DNA from: Homalodisca vitripennis
Taxonomy: Eukaryota; Arthropoda; Insecta; Hemiptera; Cicadellidae
Direction of reading: 5' to 3'
DNA length: 64,000 nt
Assembly: GCF_021130785.1 (NCBI RefSeq)
Contig: NC_060209.1
Location: forward strand, 21,941,001 to 22,005,000
In this document: positions 48,131-60,134 of the stretch, one piece after another
Layout of the letters: each line of letters opens with the position of its first letter
Numbering within the stretch: position 1 is the first letter of the stretch
Program-made: the position numbers and the translations under genes
The notes under the pieces: model-generated
Databases searched by the model: none
Told to the model about the DNA's origin: nothing
The model's input: the letters and a program-made list of their open reading frames with translations, nothing else

Positions 48131-48612
48131 GTAGCTGTTTCCCGCGGCTTCGCTCGCTTTTCGTAAGCTTTGCACGTGTATGAGCACTTCTGGTTCAAAT
48201 GAATTATATTTACAACGCCGATGTGGAGTTTGCCTTTTTCCCACGATTAAGAAAATATTTAAAAAGCCATTGTACATCTACATGTTCTATATTATAACGT
48301 GGTATAACACCCACGCTTTAAGTTCAACCAGAAATTAATTTTAATATACATAATAACTTAGCACCTTCAAATAGTGTTTGGCGATTTAATATACGTAACT
48401 GTCTCGTAGTTGCAGTTTATAATGTGCAGACGGTTAAACATTTTATCATTTGCAGTGCAACCTGGTGGAGAGTTATCAATAGGAATAGCAAATAAACCTT
48501 CTCCGTGGGAAAATACACATACATAAAATTTTTCATCATCATCGGTGAAATAGTTCCTGAGTCTTTAAAGGACACACAGACAAACATTCATTTTTATGTA
48601 TATATATTCCTG
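48131..48612 (-). mobile_element. non-autonomous Helitron-like element
   Basis: On the - strand it starts near 48612 with ATATATATACATAAAAATGA, then ATGTTTGTCTGTGTGTCC, the familiar 5' style of insect Helitron-like repeats. It ends with AGCGAGCGAAGCCGCGGGAA followed by ACAGCTAC at 48131. The end matches the one at 45468-45500 except for CTAC in place of CTAG. About 480 bp, no coding sequence. The class is inferred from the terminus style. Confidence 0.45.
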
Positions 48613-49690
48613 ATCAAATTGGCCAATAATATATCTACAGTGAGACTGGAAACTGCGCAGAGAATAAAGTGTATAACATTTATAATAGTGGACATTATAT
48701 TTTAAAGAGGACTCAATGGGTTTCAAATTAAGCTCTTCACAATTCAAATAAAAATTCTAAGGATAGTCTATCTTCAGGAATCTATATTGAAGCACTAGAC
48801 CTTCACAATACTTTCACGAAAATTCACTATTTTTGTAATATTACATCAAGTTGTTTTATTAACTACTTTATAATAAGTAGTTTGTACGAAAATTCTGTTC
48901 CTCCAAGTAAAAGAATAAGTCCATACCAGTCCTTGAGCACACCATCTCGTAACTGAATCTGAAGGTGAAACTCGTTTGGGAACATTCGAATGGAGCTTGC
49001 GCGTATTGGGAAATCCTAATTATAATACGTTTTATCAGAAACAGTTAGTATCCACGCATCTGAAAAATACCTCCAAAAATACTATCTTTCCAAATAACTT
49101 GCAAGTCGCAGGTCGTTTAGTAACGCGATAAGTATTTTTCTCAGCTGCTTTGCATGTTTTTGGAGACGCGGAATTCAAATTTAAAGTTCGCTGCTTTGTA
49201 GACTGAGTTTACAACGTGTTTAAAATGTGACAAACATTTGAGAACACTAAAGCAAGGCCCAAAGTTAGTCATTAAAACTAAAAATTCCACGTGTTTTTAA
49301 CATATAATATAATAATATACCTGCCGTAATGTGGTTATTATATTTAGGCACCCACTAGGAGTTCTCCATGGCTGTTCAAGCGATTTATTATTGAATAACA
49401 CGTACGGTACGTACGTGTGAACCCCTATGCTTAGTTTATCACAGTTAAAAATCTGTTATCCATCTGTTGAGATCATAAGAAAGGCGAGTTTCGACTTTCA
49501 ACTTTTTAGAACATAGAGTTGTTTGAAAAAATATAGGTTTTTTCTAGGGGCTGTAACCCCAATCCATCTTAAGCTTCATTGGTTTTAGGATCATTCAGGT
49601 ACTACTTTAAACTAAGTTATTAAATAAATTTTGAATTGAGATCATTTCATAATAAATAAAGTTTTTCGCATACGAAGGATAATACATATT
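48613..49690. other. AT-rich spacer, nothing recognised
   Basis: No coding or repeat signal seen, apart from a short palindrome ACGTACGGTACGTACGT near 49400. Confidence 0.4.
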
Positions 49691-49699
49691 AACAGACTA

Positions 49700-50315
49700 A
49701 TAAATATGTCATACAATATGTATTGTGCTCACGAGTATTGCACGAACATTCTGGTACATCAAATGCTAACATGTGGGAACGGAATTGCTTGTCGCATCCG
49801 TTCCTGTCGGCGACAAGGGACAAGGGAGACACACATTCAGTCAGACGTTGTCGTCATGTCGTCTCTACACATTGAATATCTCAGGCTCTACCTCGTCTGG
49901 CTCTGACTCATCTGTGAAGACTAGCTTTGTTTACTGTTTGTTTAGTACGGACTGAAGGTCAGTCAGAATATGAACTTTTACACTCGGACCTAGCACACTC
50001 ATATAAGTATATGATCATTTCCATTATTTTATACCTATTAAAATTTGTATTTTATACTTAAGATATGTACAATGGGTCGATAGAAACATTTGTATAATTT
50101 ATTACCACATCAATTTAATTACAAATTATTATTACCAATAACGCAGTGTAGCGAATACGACTGCTCTACCTCGTTCTGGCTCTACCTCTTTCTGGCTCTG
50201 ACTCATCTGTGAAGACTAGCTTTGTTTACTGTTTGTGTAGTACGGACAGAAGGTCAGTCAGAATATGAGCTTTTACACTCGGACCTAGCACACTCAGATA
50301 AGTATGTAAAGCTCT
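49700..50315. repeat. dispersed repeat block A, copy 1, with internal duplication
   Basis: From about 49753 (GGTACATCAAATGCTAACAT) to about 50145 it matches 59493-59890 closely. At 50145, just inside the GCAGTGTAGCG motif that leads into the 5S-like SINE in copy 2, the sequence jumps back and repeats CTCTACCTC...CTCAGATAAGTAT (about 50164-50310), a second tandem copy of about 49888-50005. The 66- and 60-codon frames at 49706-49955 lie in this repeat. Confidence 0.9.
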
Positions 50316-51150
50316 ACAGATCTAAAAGTGCTAATTTTTTGAGTAATAAAACCATTTTTTATACAAATAAATGACATATTTTATTAGCATCATTGATGGT
50401 TTCAACCTGAAAACTGTATATTAAAGTATTTAACCCCACTTTTATTATGTTATCCCTGAAAGAAAGGACTACGTAGTCGATCCAGATGTTTAGATGAAAA
50501 TTTATCAATTTATGTAGTAGAAGTACCCCATATACAGAGAACTACAAAATTGAAAACATTAGCTATTCAAGACTTCATAAAATAAAGAGTCAATTTCTTA
50601 TAGAAAATATGATGTCATAACGGCTATTTCTGTTGAATGAAAAGTAATTAAATTTTTAAACGTAGTACAGTGATATATTTGTTTTTAAACAGGTACGTTT
50701 TAATTATTATAAAAATTAAATTAGTACTTCGTTAAAATCGTCAAAACATATATCAAAACAATGATAAATATCAATTTGAATTATTGTATGCAACTAACAT
50801 CATATCAATTCATTTTTAGTTCTAAAGAATTTTTCTTAAGGTCTACTATATCCATATAAATATTTTAGAAGGAGTTTGCAGATTAAAATTTATCATTCCT
50901 TCAGCTTTGAATATAATGTACAATAATAACCTAGGGAGGTTTCGCCAAGTTTATTATATTATTTATTGACATTTGAATACTACGTAAAGTAATAATGAAT
51001 ATATTATTTACTCACCTTTGAATAATCTGTAAAATAATAACCTAAGGTAGTAAACGCATATCAAGACATGTTTTAATGGTATAAAGTCTTGCCATCAACT
51101 AAAAATCTATTTTCTATTATTTTGGAAAAATAATATGTCAGTCCTTCAAA
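50316..51150. other. AT-rich link between repeat blocks A and B, copy 1
   Basis: Contains a diverged direct repeat (TTTGAATA...GTA(A)AATAATAACCTA near 50906-50935 and 51020-51045). Not alignable by eye with the corresponding link at 60135-60765. Confidence 0.4.
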
Positions 51151-51718
51151 CCATTCCTCTTGGTCCAAGGAGGAGACGTACTGATTTTAGGGTCAAAAGG
51201 TCAAAGGGCAGTGCGTATGTACGCCCTTCTTCTCGCCTGCACGATAACTCTCGATAGATAGGTCCTAGACACTTGAAACTTGGTTCACGACACAGTACAT
51301 ACTATTGTGTAGTGTAATCAATGTAATTTATTTTCTGTACATTATTAACTGTATTAAATTTTGTATAAAATTATATTTATTGAAGTAAATTATTTAAATA
51401 CAACAACACTAACTCATATTTTCATGACTGTTTATTACTTATGAACATTTGTAATAAAGCTTACACGTAGTGAATGTCTTTCAAAGATGCGAAAGCCTCA
51501 TTAAAATTTCTAATGTAAGCATGGCGCTTACTCGTTAAAATATTGGAGTTTATTATCCTTTAAGCCGGAGTACTTCGCTTGTCCGTGTCTTCGTTTCTTT
51601 GTTTCACCGCCCCCCCCCCCCCCCCCCCCCACCTTCACATCTAATAACAGTTTTCTCCGCATCGTTTCTCTCTTTGTATAAATTTTTACTGTACATGATT
51701 TTTGTTATTGGAAAGGAA
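51151..51718. repeat. dispersed repeat block B, copy 1, with poly-C tract
   Basis: Starts CCATTCCTCTTGGTCCAAGG and includes AGGTCCTAGACA, CAATGTAATTTATTTTCTGT, AAGCATGGCGCTTACTCG and a 21-base C run at 51610-51630. It matches 60766-61316 at high identity, including the C run. No coding sequence. Confidence 0.92.
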
Positions 51719-53445
51719 ATAGAACATTCGATCTTCTAACCGCAAAGTTTAGTTTCGTTATTTAGTAGCATTGAATCGGTTATGATTCTTTGTTTAAAGT
51801 CTGTTGTTGATGATGGAAGGTTTGAAAGGATAACAGGATTTCGGACATTTACCGTGTTAGTATCCCACTTTCATCCGTGCCGGTGTGATGTGTGATTTTG
51901 TTTCTCGTACTTGTGACTTGAGGTCGGGACTTGCATTCTCTGCAATAACAACGCCTGGACTAGACTCCAAGCAGTTTTTAGGTATGTTTGAACCCTCTTC
52001 TATCCCTTCTTCTCTTCTTTCTATTCTTTATTTTTTTATGTACTAATACCTCCCTCCACCTGACGAAGAGGATAGATTCCAATCCGCGAAACGTTGTATT
52101 ATACCTTATGTAACCATAACGATGGCGAATGTCCGATTATGATTATTGAAATGAATACATGAAGTCGATATATCATTAGAAAAATATTTTCTCTGTTTTA
52201 ATCGAAGTTAGTTAAAAATGAGTTAAACTATTTTATGCCTTGAACTAAAAAAACAACTCAACTCAGAGCTGCACTAATATTGTGTTAGACAATATTCTGG
52301 GGCCAATAGTTCAATGTGACTTATTCATGATGGAGCATTGATCCCATCGCTTGACTCGGCAACAACTCTACCCGTTAGATGAGGAGCAACTTAAGTGATT
52401 GAATCTAAAGGAATATCACTTAGGTACTGCCAACATACCATTACTTAGAATAATCATGTTATTGTAAGGAATCAAATTGTGTGTTAAAACTTGTAACGAT
52501 AAGGAGCTGGTGTTTGGATAATTATTCTATGTTTAAGGTTCTTATATACTGAATTTGACAGTTTGTTTCTGAGTGCTGTGATTTTTATTTTTAAGTAGGG
52601 TGAATGCACGAAGTGGAAATCCTCTAAAAGTGCTTATATTTGAATACTCTAAACATGAAAACCCTAGAAACGTAGGTCTATAATACCATTTTACATCTCT
52701 GATCAATACTATAATATAAAACAATCATGGTTAAAAACAGTCAATTCGTTCAACATTTGATTAAAACATCTCTTGCGCGTATGTAGCGACATTGATATAC
52801 ATTTATAAATGTAGTTATTATATTTTGTAAGGATAAAATTAAGGTGATATACAACACCAGTTGAATTATTCTCTTTATTATAAAATTATCTAAAACGGGA
52901 AAACGTAAAAATGTCTGTGATGTTAAAATGGAAATTAAAACGATACAACACACACGTTTTTTTTATAATCGTGACTATTGCAGTAACCCTCACGACGTGA
53001 CTTTCCACATCTTCACCGGTCACGAAACGGAGACAACTAAAACACGTTTAATCTCTTATAGTTGTGTGAAATTTGTGTGAATCTCTCTGGTATGAACTGA
53101 TTAGACAGATTTTACTGTAAATGAAATATTATCTTAGGAAGTTATTTAATTTAATTATACAGTTAATTAATTATTTAATCTTATACAGTTTAATTTGTTA
53201 TTAATTAAAATTATTTTAAAATTTTAATCCACCAATCTCGATGATTACAACACCACCAAAAAGATTTTTACTGATATATTGATTTTTCTTATGTGCTTTC
53301 AATCATACAAAAATTGGGTGGTGGTAAGTTTAACCTTTTAATTCTTGCACATTCCGACTGCATGAAATCCTTTAATTAACATATCACTAACGTTGTATGG
53401 ATTATTCTTTAAAGCAATTTTCCTTTAACATTGCATTTTAATATC
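51719..53445. other. spacer with a possible repeat scrap
   Basis: CTGACGAAGAGGATAGATTC then CCGCGAAACGTTGTATTATA at about 52061-52104 has the style of segments found in many arthropod retroelement relics. Otherwise AT-rich with chance frames only. Confidence 0.4.
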
Positions 53446-53790
53446 AAAGCCGTATATGAAACCCACAATTAAATTGACTCTGTCGGAAAAAATATAGTAT
53501 TTTCCTGATGTTACAATAATGCCTGATACGCATAAATAATCCAAGCCCAAGGACAGCTTTCGACGTTAAAACTGCTCTATAAGAGAATGTAAGTTGCATA
53601 CGGTTTGGCAAGATAATACCAAACCCATATATAAAACCACAATCAAATTGGCTCTGTCGGAAAAAAAATATTTGGCTTTTGTTACAAATAATGCATGACA
53701 CGAATAAATAATCCAAGCCCAAGGACGGCTTTTGTTGGCGTAACCGCTCTAGTAGAGATTACGTTGCTTACAGTTTGCAACATAATCGTT
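53446..53790. repeat. tandem duplication, about 176-bp unit, two copies
   Basis: Units begin near 53450 and 53625. Both carry ACTCTGTCGG or GCTCTGTCGG, AATAAATAATCCAAGCCCAA, GGAC(A/G)GCTTT and an ending AGAGA(A)T...GTTGC. Differences are mostly substitutions. The - strand frame 53444-53722 spans both units and reflects the duplication. Confidence 0.9.
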
Positions 53791-54515
53791 AACTAATTGA
53801 ACATACGTTGCAATCGAGAACATTATTTTATATATAGTTAGAATTTAATTAGTTTTTAGCACCAACTTTCAACCGAAAAAGAAACAACCTTAAAGCCATA
53901 TGATATAAAAAAGCTGTTAGTCAACAGTTAAGTTTCAGATATATAGCTTATTAACTTAACTTTTACTTTTTAATAGTCTCGATTCATGCTATTTTAAGTT
54001 TTGGAAAATAAAACGTACAAATGGCTTGTTCAATTCGGGTTAGAAGTAAGGAGGAAAGTTTGGCCAATGTTTTCCAGCGTAAGAAAGGATATAGCTTAAA
54101 ATAAATTAATAATTATTCGTTGAGAAGTAAAAAATTATGTACCAGTAGTTATTGTTGAAACATTTTGCAAATGTGTTTTAAAGTTTTTATGGAAACACTT
54201 TAATTCATTAAATTAGTCTTAATAATTAGTTTCCCAACCATACAAATGCAGTCACCCAATGTGAATTACCAGGTAGTATGAAATAGATGCTGTTTTTAAT
54301 TATATAATATAAAAAAAATTAAATAAAATAATATTTTTTCTAAAAATCTGTTCAATATGGAAAATATTAGCTCTTTAGGATTTTTTTATTCAAGATACAG
54401 TTCATTACTCTTCCTCAAAATGTAATTTGTTTCTATGTAGTTGTGATTAAGTTTATTATTTTTAATCAGATCTGATGGAATATTACTTGATGTTTCATTA
54501 CCATCAAATACGAGG
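53791..54515. other. AT-rich spacer, nothing recognised
   Basis: No coding or repeat signal seen. Confidence 0.45.
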
Positions 54516-54520
54516 CACCG

Positions 54521-55064
54521 AAGGTACTGGTGGCGAGAGAAAAGAAGAGACCTGGCCCGTGCCGGCGCACAGCTGTGTACTAGTGTGTTGCCGCGCGGTA
54601 ATTTCAGGCGCTTCGCCCCACAGCCAACCCTGCGAATTGTTTATCCTAGCAATGGAGTTATTTGTTTTCAGTAATGTGGCATTCCTGCAGAGTGTGACTC
54701 ATCTTAAATGTTACATTTTATATACATAAAAGCACTACATTTACATTAGTAATTGTTATCTTAAAAATACAAAAATCTTAAATTTCAGCAATTCATTCCT
54801 TTAATTATTGTTTGTTACAACCACTGTAGAGCCTAATTATTAGAATTTATTACAAACATAAATTTTGCTCAATTTTAATTGATCAAAACAGTACCGTCAT
54901 TTAAATTATCTTATAAAATATAACAATTAGGCCGCAAATCAATCAAAACAGTGAAACAATAATGGAATTACGAAACAAGGCGCGGCAACATACTAGTAGT
55001 AGCGCCTGCAATTTTCAGATAGGCCAGAATCCAGGTCTCTTCTTTTCTCTCGCCATCAGTACTG
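54521..55064. mobile_element. inverted-repeat (foldback-type) element
   Basis: The left arm (54521-54610) holds GGTACTGGTGGCGAGAGAAA, AGAAGAGACCTGG, TACTAGTGTGTTGCCGCGC and CAGGCGCT. The right arm (about 54975-55064) carries their complements in reverse order, with CAGGCGCT shifted in position. The arms are GC-rich and the roughly 360-bp middle is AT-rich. The 84-codon frame 54475-54729 runs through the left arm and is not supported as a gene. Confidence 0.8.
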
Positions 55065-55069
55065 CTGCA

Positions 55070-57050
55070 GCTATCTATTGTGTGATATCCGGAAACATTA
55101 TTTTCTCATTTTTATGAAGGAAACAATATATTTTCCGGACATTTCCTATCATTCAGTTACACAAAAAATCGGTAACACTGCGTTTGAGATCTGTAATATG
55201 ATATTTTCCCCAGGTGAATAACTAACCTAACACATAACCAAGTAATATTATAATTTAAACTAAATTATACTAAAATTAATAATACTTTGCTACAGTAAAC
55301 ATTAAAATTGAATGATTCCTTATTTGTTACAAGTATGTTATTTATATAACAGTAATGCTACAATTGTTCATTTTGAAAGTTGCTCCCAGTCGTTCCTTTT
55401 TTTGTATACATAATTGTAATTTTGCATCTTTGTTGATTATTCTATTTTCTAGCAAGGTAATAAGTCCATTAAACAATGAGACTTATTACACTCGGCTAAA
55501 GAAACGTATCTCTCCTTACGCTTTCCTTAACGAATTCATTAAAGTGCGATATTAATCTTGAGGAAGAAGCAGAGCATTTAACAATTACACGCCAAAGATC
55601 TTCTCTGTGTTGTTTGTAGTCAGTAATATCACTTGGCAGGTTTGGTTCATTTAAAAAGGAAAATTTTCTTTCACATAGAAACGTGAGCAGATGCAGAAAG
55701 CACAAGTTTGTGTTGCTCAACGTGACGCACCTAAAAGCCAGCGTTTCAGTTGTCGAGACGCCAAGGATTCTAAATATGTGCAATGTAAAAGAAGTTTTTT
55801 TTTGCCTAGTGATCGCTAAAATCATAAACATATTATGACTACTGCAAACTAACTAGTAAACATTTTGTAACTTTTTGGCTGTTAAAAAACCTTTATTTCA
55901 AATCCTCCCAAAATATTCTATATCCTCCCAAATTGTTTGCCAATGGCTCAACTTGGCATCAATACCATCATAGACGGCGCGCTGCGCTGACCTATCAACG
56001 TTGATGGCAAACTTTCTGATTTTGCAATAATATATACAAGTATTTATACGCAGAAATACATGACTTTTCAGTGTTTACCTTGTTTTTCTCTTTGATAATG
56101 GCCAAGGTAGGTAGTTTGGCTCACCACTTCAACAAAGTTTGTGAGCAACACTAAACTTTATAACGAGTAGATGGGTCTGATTCATGGCTCAACTTTGATA
56201 CATGGTTCTGATTAATTGGATTGCAAATTCTTTTTCAATGCTTCAATACTGGGAGTGGCCTGCGTGCAGTAATAATCTAACCGTTTTTCTGCCTCTAAAC
56301 TAGAAGCGATTTAAGTGGCCAATCGTTTGCATTCCATGGCATTTAAATAACGAGCAAATTTAATATGTTGCACTGAACTTAACATGAACTTAAATAAAAA
56401 TTAATAGAAATATGTGTTTATTAATTAAACCACTATAATAATGTACAGCCTAAAATATATTATACGAAAATGCCTACTAGTAATTCGTTAATAACAGTAA
56501 ACATGACCCTAACTCCTCACTAAAAGCACAACTCCACGTGGTTTAAATATCCGCTGACTATTCCAAAATTTACTACATATTTTCACTATTACACATTTCA
56601 AGTACTTGATATAGTCCTCAGCTACACACAAGGCGTTTAAATACAAAAGAACTGAAAATCATCAAACTGCAACAAGCAGCAAAATAGAGTTTTAAACCCA
56701 CACTACTTAACTCATTGTGTATTTTACATCAGTTGTGGAATAATCAAGGTATATCAATTATATTTTATTTACATCGTATATATTTATGTATTTATTTAAT
56801 TATTATTAATACAATTTCATTTTAGTATAAGTTGGAGGGCATTTAGTAGTGTAAGTTCTTTTTATTTAATAGTTTAATATGTCGCCACTTTTCAGAAACA
56901 TTTTTAAAACCATCATATAATAAAGGAAAATATCTAAAGTACAAGCTATATTATGAAGTCAATAATGGCACTAACATATAGTATTGACATCAATAAATGA
57001 AACACCGTTACTTTTGCCTAACATAGAGGAAGGAAAATATTGATTTGTTA
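55070..57050. other. AT-rich spacer with one unsupported - strand frame
   Basis: The 111-codon - strand frame at 55496-55831 has no recognised motif. A small GC-rich spot at 55975-55995 is not coding. Nothing else seen. Confidence 0.4.
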
Positions 57051-57056
57051 GGTTCA

Positions 57057-58651
57057 GGGGGGTAGTACACCTTTCCGCTTGCATTTACAAATTTATTTCT
57101 TGTGCAACTACTGATATACCTACTCATATGAAATTTTGTGGGTAAGTTAGATATATACATCAGTTTATTTTAAAATTATTTTTAATAAAATATTTTTTTC
57201 TATTACTGAGTTATAAATTTTTTTGTTTTTTTTTACGTAGCTTACTTATTAACATAATTGTAACGCTCAAATTAAAGTTTCACACATAAATTTGGTATCA
57301 TTCTGTTTGTTAGACCTAGGGCTATGGCATGAACTAAGGATATTGGTCTAATGTTAAAATAAATAATAAAAAAATATATAAATTACAAAATAAACATAAT
57401 TTATTAAAAAAAAACATTTATTTACCTTAATAAATTGAGTTACATTGATTCATTTCTGGTAATCCTAGTTCATGCTATAGCTAATGATGTTATAAACATC
57501 CCCTGAAAATTTGGTAAGGATATCTTGAATACTTTTTGAGAAATCATGTAAATAGTAGGCAAAAAAGTAACTTTCGGAAAACCACCGTTAAAGTTAAACT
57601 ATTAAAAATGATGTTTTATCTTACATTAAAAAGACCCTGATGCATATGTTACACCTTCTACTTCTTAAAATCTCCATTGCTTGTCTAGTCTCAATCTCCT
57701 TCTGGCTCTTCTGGCTTCCAAACTTTGATTTTCAACTTTCTTTAGCAATGCGCGCACACGGGTCTCCTCAAAATTTCTCAACAATTCTTCACAGAAAGTT
57801 CCCGGAGTCATGGATAAATGAGTAAGAACCTTTAACCTACCTAAATGCCCTTCATTATAAATCAAAGATGCTTCATGTGCTGCAATATTTAAAACTGTTC
57901 TTCCAGCAAAACCTTTTTTTAGGGCAGATGTTCCAAAGCACATTGTTGTATGACTCGTTAGCGTTTTGGGTCTTTCCTTTTAAACATCTTCTTAAAAGTT
58001 CAGGCTTTGTCAGATCTACGAATATTGGTTTAATGGAATCCATTATAGGGTATGGTATTGTGTTTTTATGTTTAAAAGTTGTTATTGAGTCATTATATAT
58101 AGCCTGCTGGTACTTACACCAAGATTCTGGGCCAGTCGGATAAAAATGGTGAAGTGGTTTCTCATCCGAACTGACCTTGTGGTTCCATACTGCCCAAGCA
58201 GCCTTTCTCATTGATACCAAGTCATTGGGATTGGCTCTAATAGCATTACCAAAGTACACACCTAGTTGGTCAATCACAGAGTCTGTCAATCTATTTTCTG
58301 ATTACTTGACACTGAAAACGTAAATGTTGACACTAATCTTCACTCAAGTAATGTAACCATAGGCCTGTAAAATAGAAATAAGAAAACAAATCACAGATTG
58401 TAAAGCAAAACACTACCTACTATCAATGAATACTGTATGAAAACGAAATCTAAAAACAAGAGGAGTGTACAAGATTTGGATTTTGTACAAAAAGCTTCAT
58501 GTATTGATTTCGTTTTTTTTGTCACAATTCAGCTAAAAATCAAGATATCGTCATAATTTTTTTACTGTATTGATCAGAACAAACTAGTAAACAATTATAA
58601 TGAAAAAAATAAATAATGAAATTTTTGACATTTAACGGTGTACTACCCCCC
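57057..58651. mobile_element. DNA transposon, 1595 bp, with TIRs and TTCA target duplication
   Basis: The left end GGGGGGTAGTACACC (57057-57071) is repeated inverted at the right end (58637-58651). The tetranucleotide TTCA directly flanks both ends (57053-57056 and 58652-58655), fitting a 4-bp target-site duplication. Inside, on the - strand, is a Mutator/Kolobok-like transposase relic. A 4-bp duplication fits Kolobok elements (usually TTAA) better than classic MULEs (8-11 bp). The short length and partial transposase suggest an internally deleted copy. Confidence 0.85.
57665..58289 (-). pseudogene. Mutator/Kolobok-like transposase, C-terminal part, frameshifted
   Basis: The - strand frame from 58289 reads MTDSVIDQLGVYFGNAIRAN, then MRKAAWAVWNHKVSSDE, CPTGP-like YPTGPESWCKYQQA, IKPIFVDLTKPELLRRCLKG and KTQNANESYNN, all hallmark stretches of the animal Mutator-like transposase domain family. 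A frame change near 57905-57945, at a T-rich run, passes to a second - strand frame with GRTVLNIAAHEASLIYNEG, GRLKVLTHLSMTPG and a basic tail (ARRARRRLRLDKQWRF) ending at 57665. The N-terminal part with the first catalytic residues is missing. This enzyme would cut and paste its element through the TIRs; this copy is dead. Confidence 0.75.
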
Positions 58652-58655
58652 TTCA

Positions 58656-59440
58656 GTATTATCGGTGATTTTAAAGTTTCAGATATTGGCTTGTTCTTGT
58701 TTTATCTTCCTAATAACATTCTGATGTAATCTTATTTTCATGGTTTGAGTTTTTTATGCTAGTTAAAGAGAAATACTGTTTAAAACCATGTACACTATAT
58801 CGCTCTGATAAAACTTTTACTGTCGGACATTAGCTATATGAATAATAACGTTTCACCAATAGGCCTACAGGTAACATTTCTTCCTTAGAGACATTTGAAT
58901 GCGCTAGTGTATGAACCACAATTTTAGATATAAAAATTTATATCTAAGTGATTATTAATTTTTTGTAGTACTCATTGCACAATAAATATTCAATAACATA
59001 ATTTTTCATATTCAACATCAAGATGTTTTGAAAAAATTAAATTTGTTGTTTCAATTTAGATTTTTCATAGTACTTGGATTTCTCATAAATGGTGGTCTGA
59101 TAAATGGTTTTGAAAGCCCCATTGAAATATAGGTAGTTTTTAAAATTTGTGGGCAGTTTTTCTATCCAATGACATTTTCAATAAAAATGAAAATTATATA
59201 TTATTAACCATAATGTATTGATATTAAAAACATAATAATCTTGAATTTTAAGTTTTAGAATAAGTTGTTTTTATTTATAATACATTAACTACACTAACAC
59301 TCCATTAACTACTCTTAACTTGAAAGTCTTTTCATATAATTTTTAAAATGAAGGTCATCTAAACATTTATTTATTAGATACATACATTCACGCCCATGTA
59401 TATAAATACCGAATATTGAAGAATAATACATAAGAACATA
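58656..59440. other. AT-rich spacer, nothing recognised
   Basis: No coding or repeat signal seen. Confidence 0.45.
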
Positions 59441-59890
59441 ATAAATGTATAATGCAGTATATATTGTGAAAATGAATATTATACAAATGTCCTGGTACAT
59501 CAAATGCTAACATGTGGGAACGGAATTGCTTGTCGCATCCGTTCCTGTCGCCGACACAAGGGAGACACACATTCAGTCAGACGTTGTCGTCATGTCGTCT
59601 CTACACATTGAATATCTCAGGCTCTACCTCGTTCTGGCTCTGACTCATCTGTGAAGACTAGCTTTGTTTACTGTTTGTTTAGTAAGGACTGAAGGTCAGT
59701 AAGAATATGAGCTTTTACACTCGGACCTAGCACACTCAGATAAGTATATGATCATTTGCATTTTATACCTAGTAAAATTTGTATTTTATACTTAAGAGAT
59801 GTACAATGGGTCGATAGAAACATTTGTATAATTTATTACCATATAAATTTAATTACAAATTATTATTGCCAATAACGCAGTGTAGCGGAT
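59441..59890. repeat. dispersed repeat block A, copy 2
   Basis: From 59493 (GGTACATCAAATGCTAACAT) it matches 49753 onward with few changes, except that the internal duplication of copy 1 is absent. It runs straight into the 5S-like SINE. The - strand frames 59315-59570 are not genes. Confidence 0.9.
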
Positions 59891-60130
59891 ACGACGGTTA
59901 CCGCTAAATACAGTAACTGAGTCAAGCAACGTCGAGCGTGGCTGCTGCTCATCCAAGGATGAGTGACCGCTTAGCGATTGTGTCCTTGCAATCAGTTCGC
60001 CTGCCCAGGACGTTGATGGTGATTCGGAAGTCACAGTAAAGCCGTTTCTTCCTAGGTTGTGTCACAGAGAGCTTCGTAGTCCTAACTTCGCATGGTTATA
60101 AAATAAGACATCTTCACTTTACTTTACTTT
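59870..60130 (+). mobile_element. 5S rRNA-derived SINE (SINE3-like), copy 2
   Basis: AATACAGTAACTGAGTCAAG then CAACGTCGAGCGTGG and GGATGAGTGACCGCTTAG (59906-59975) match insect 5S rRNA from the region before box A through box C. A small insertion (CTCATCCAAG) disturbs the intermediate element. The body ends GAAGTCACAGTAAAGCC...AAAATAAGACATCTTC with a (CTTTA)n tail at about 60112-60130, as in the copy at 6985-7287. The internal promoter is the part most like 5S. Confidence 0.8.
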
Positions 60131-60134
60131 AGTG

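Noticed and set aside
54475..54729. 84-codon + frame
   Set aside because: Runs through one arm of an inverted-repeat element.
55496..55831. 111-codon - strand frame
   Set aside because: No motif or splice context; AT-rich chance frames of this length are expected in 64 kb.
59906..59975. Functional 5S rRNA gene
   Set aside because: The 5S 5' and 3' ends do not match and a foreign body with a (CTTTA)n tail follows; SINE is the better call.
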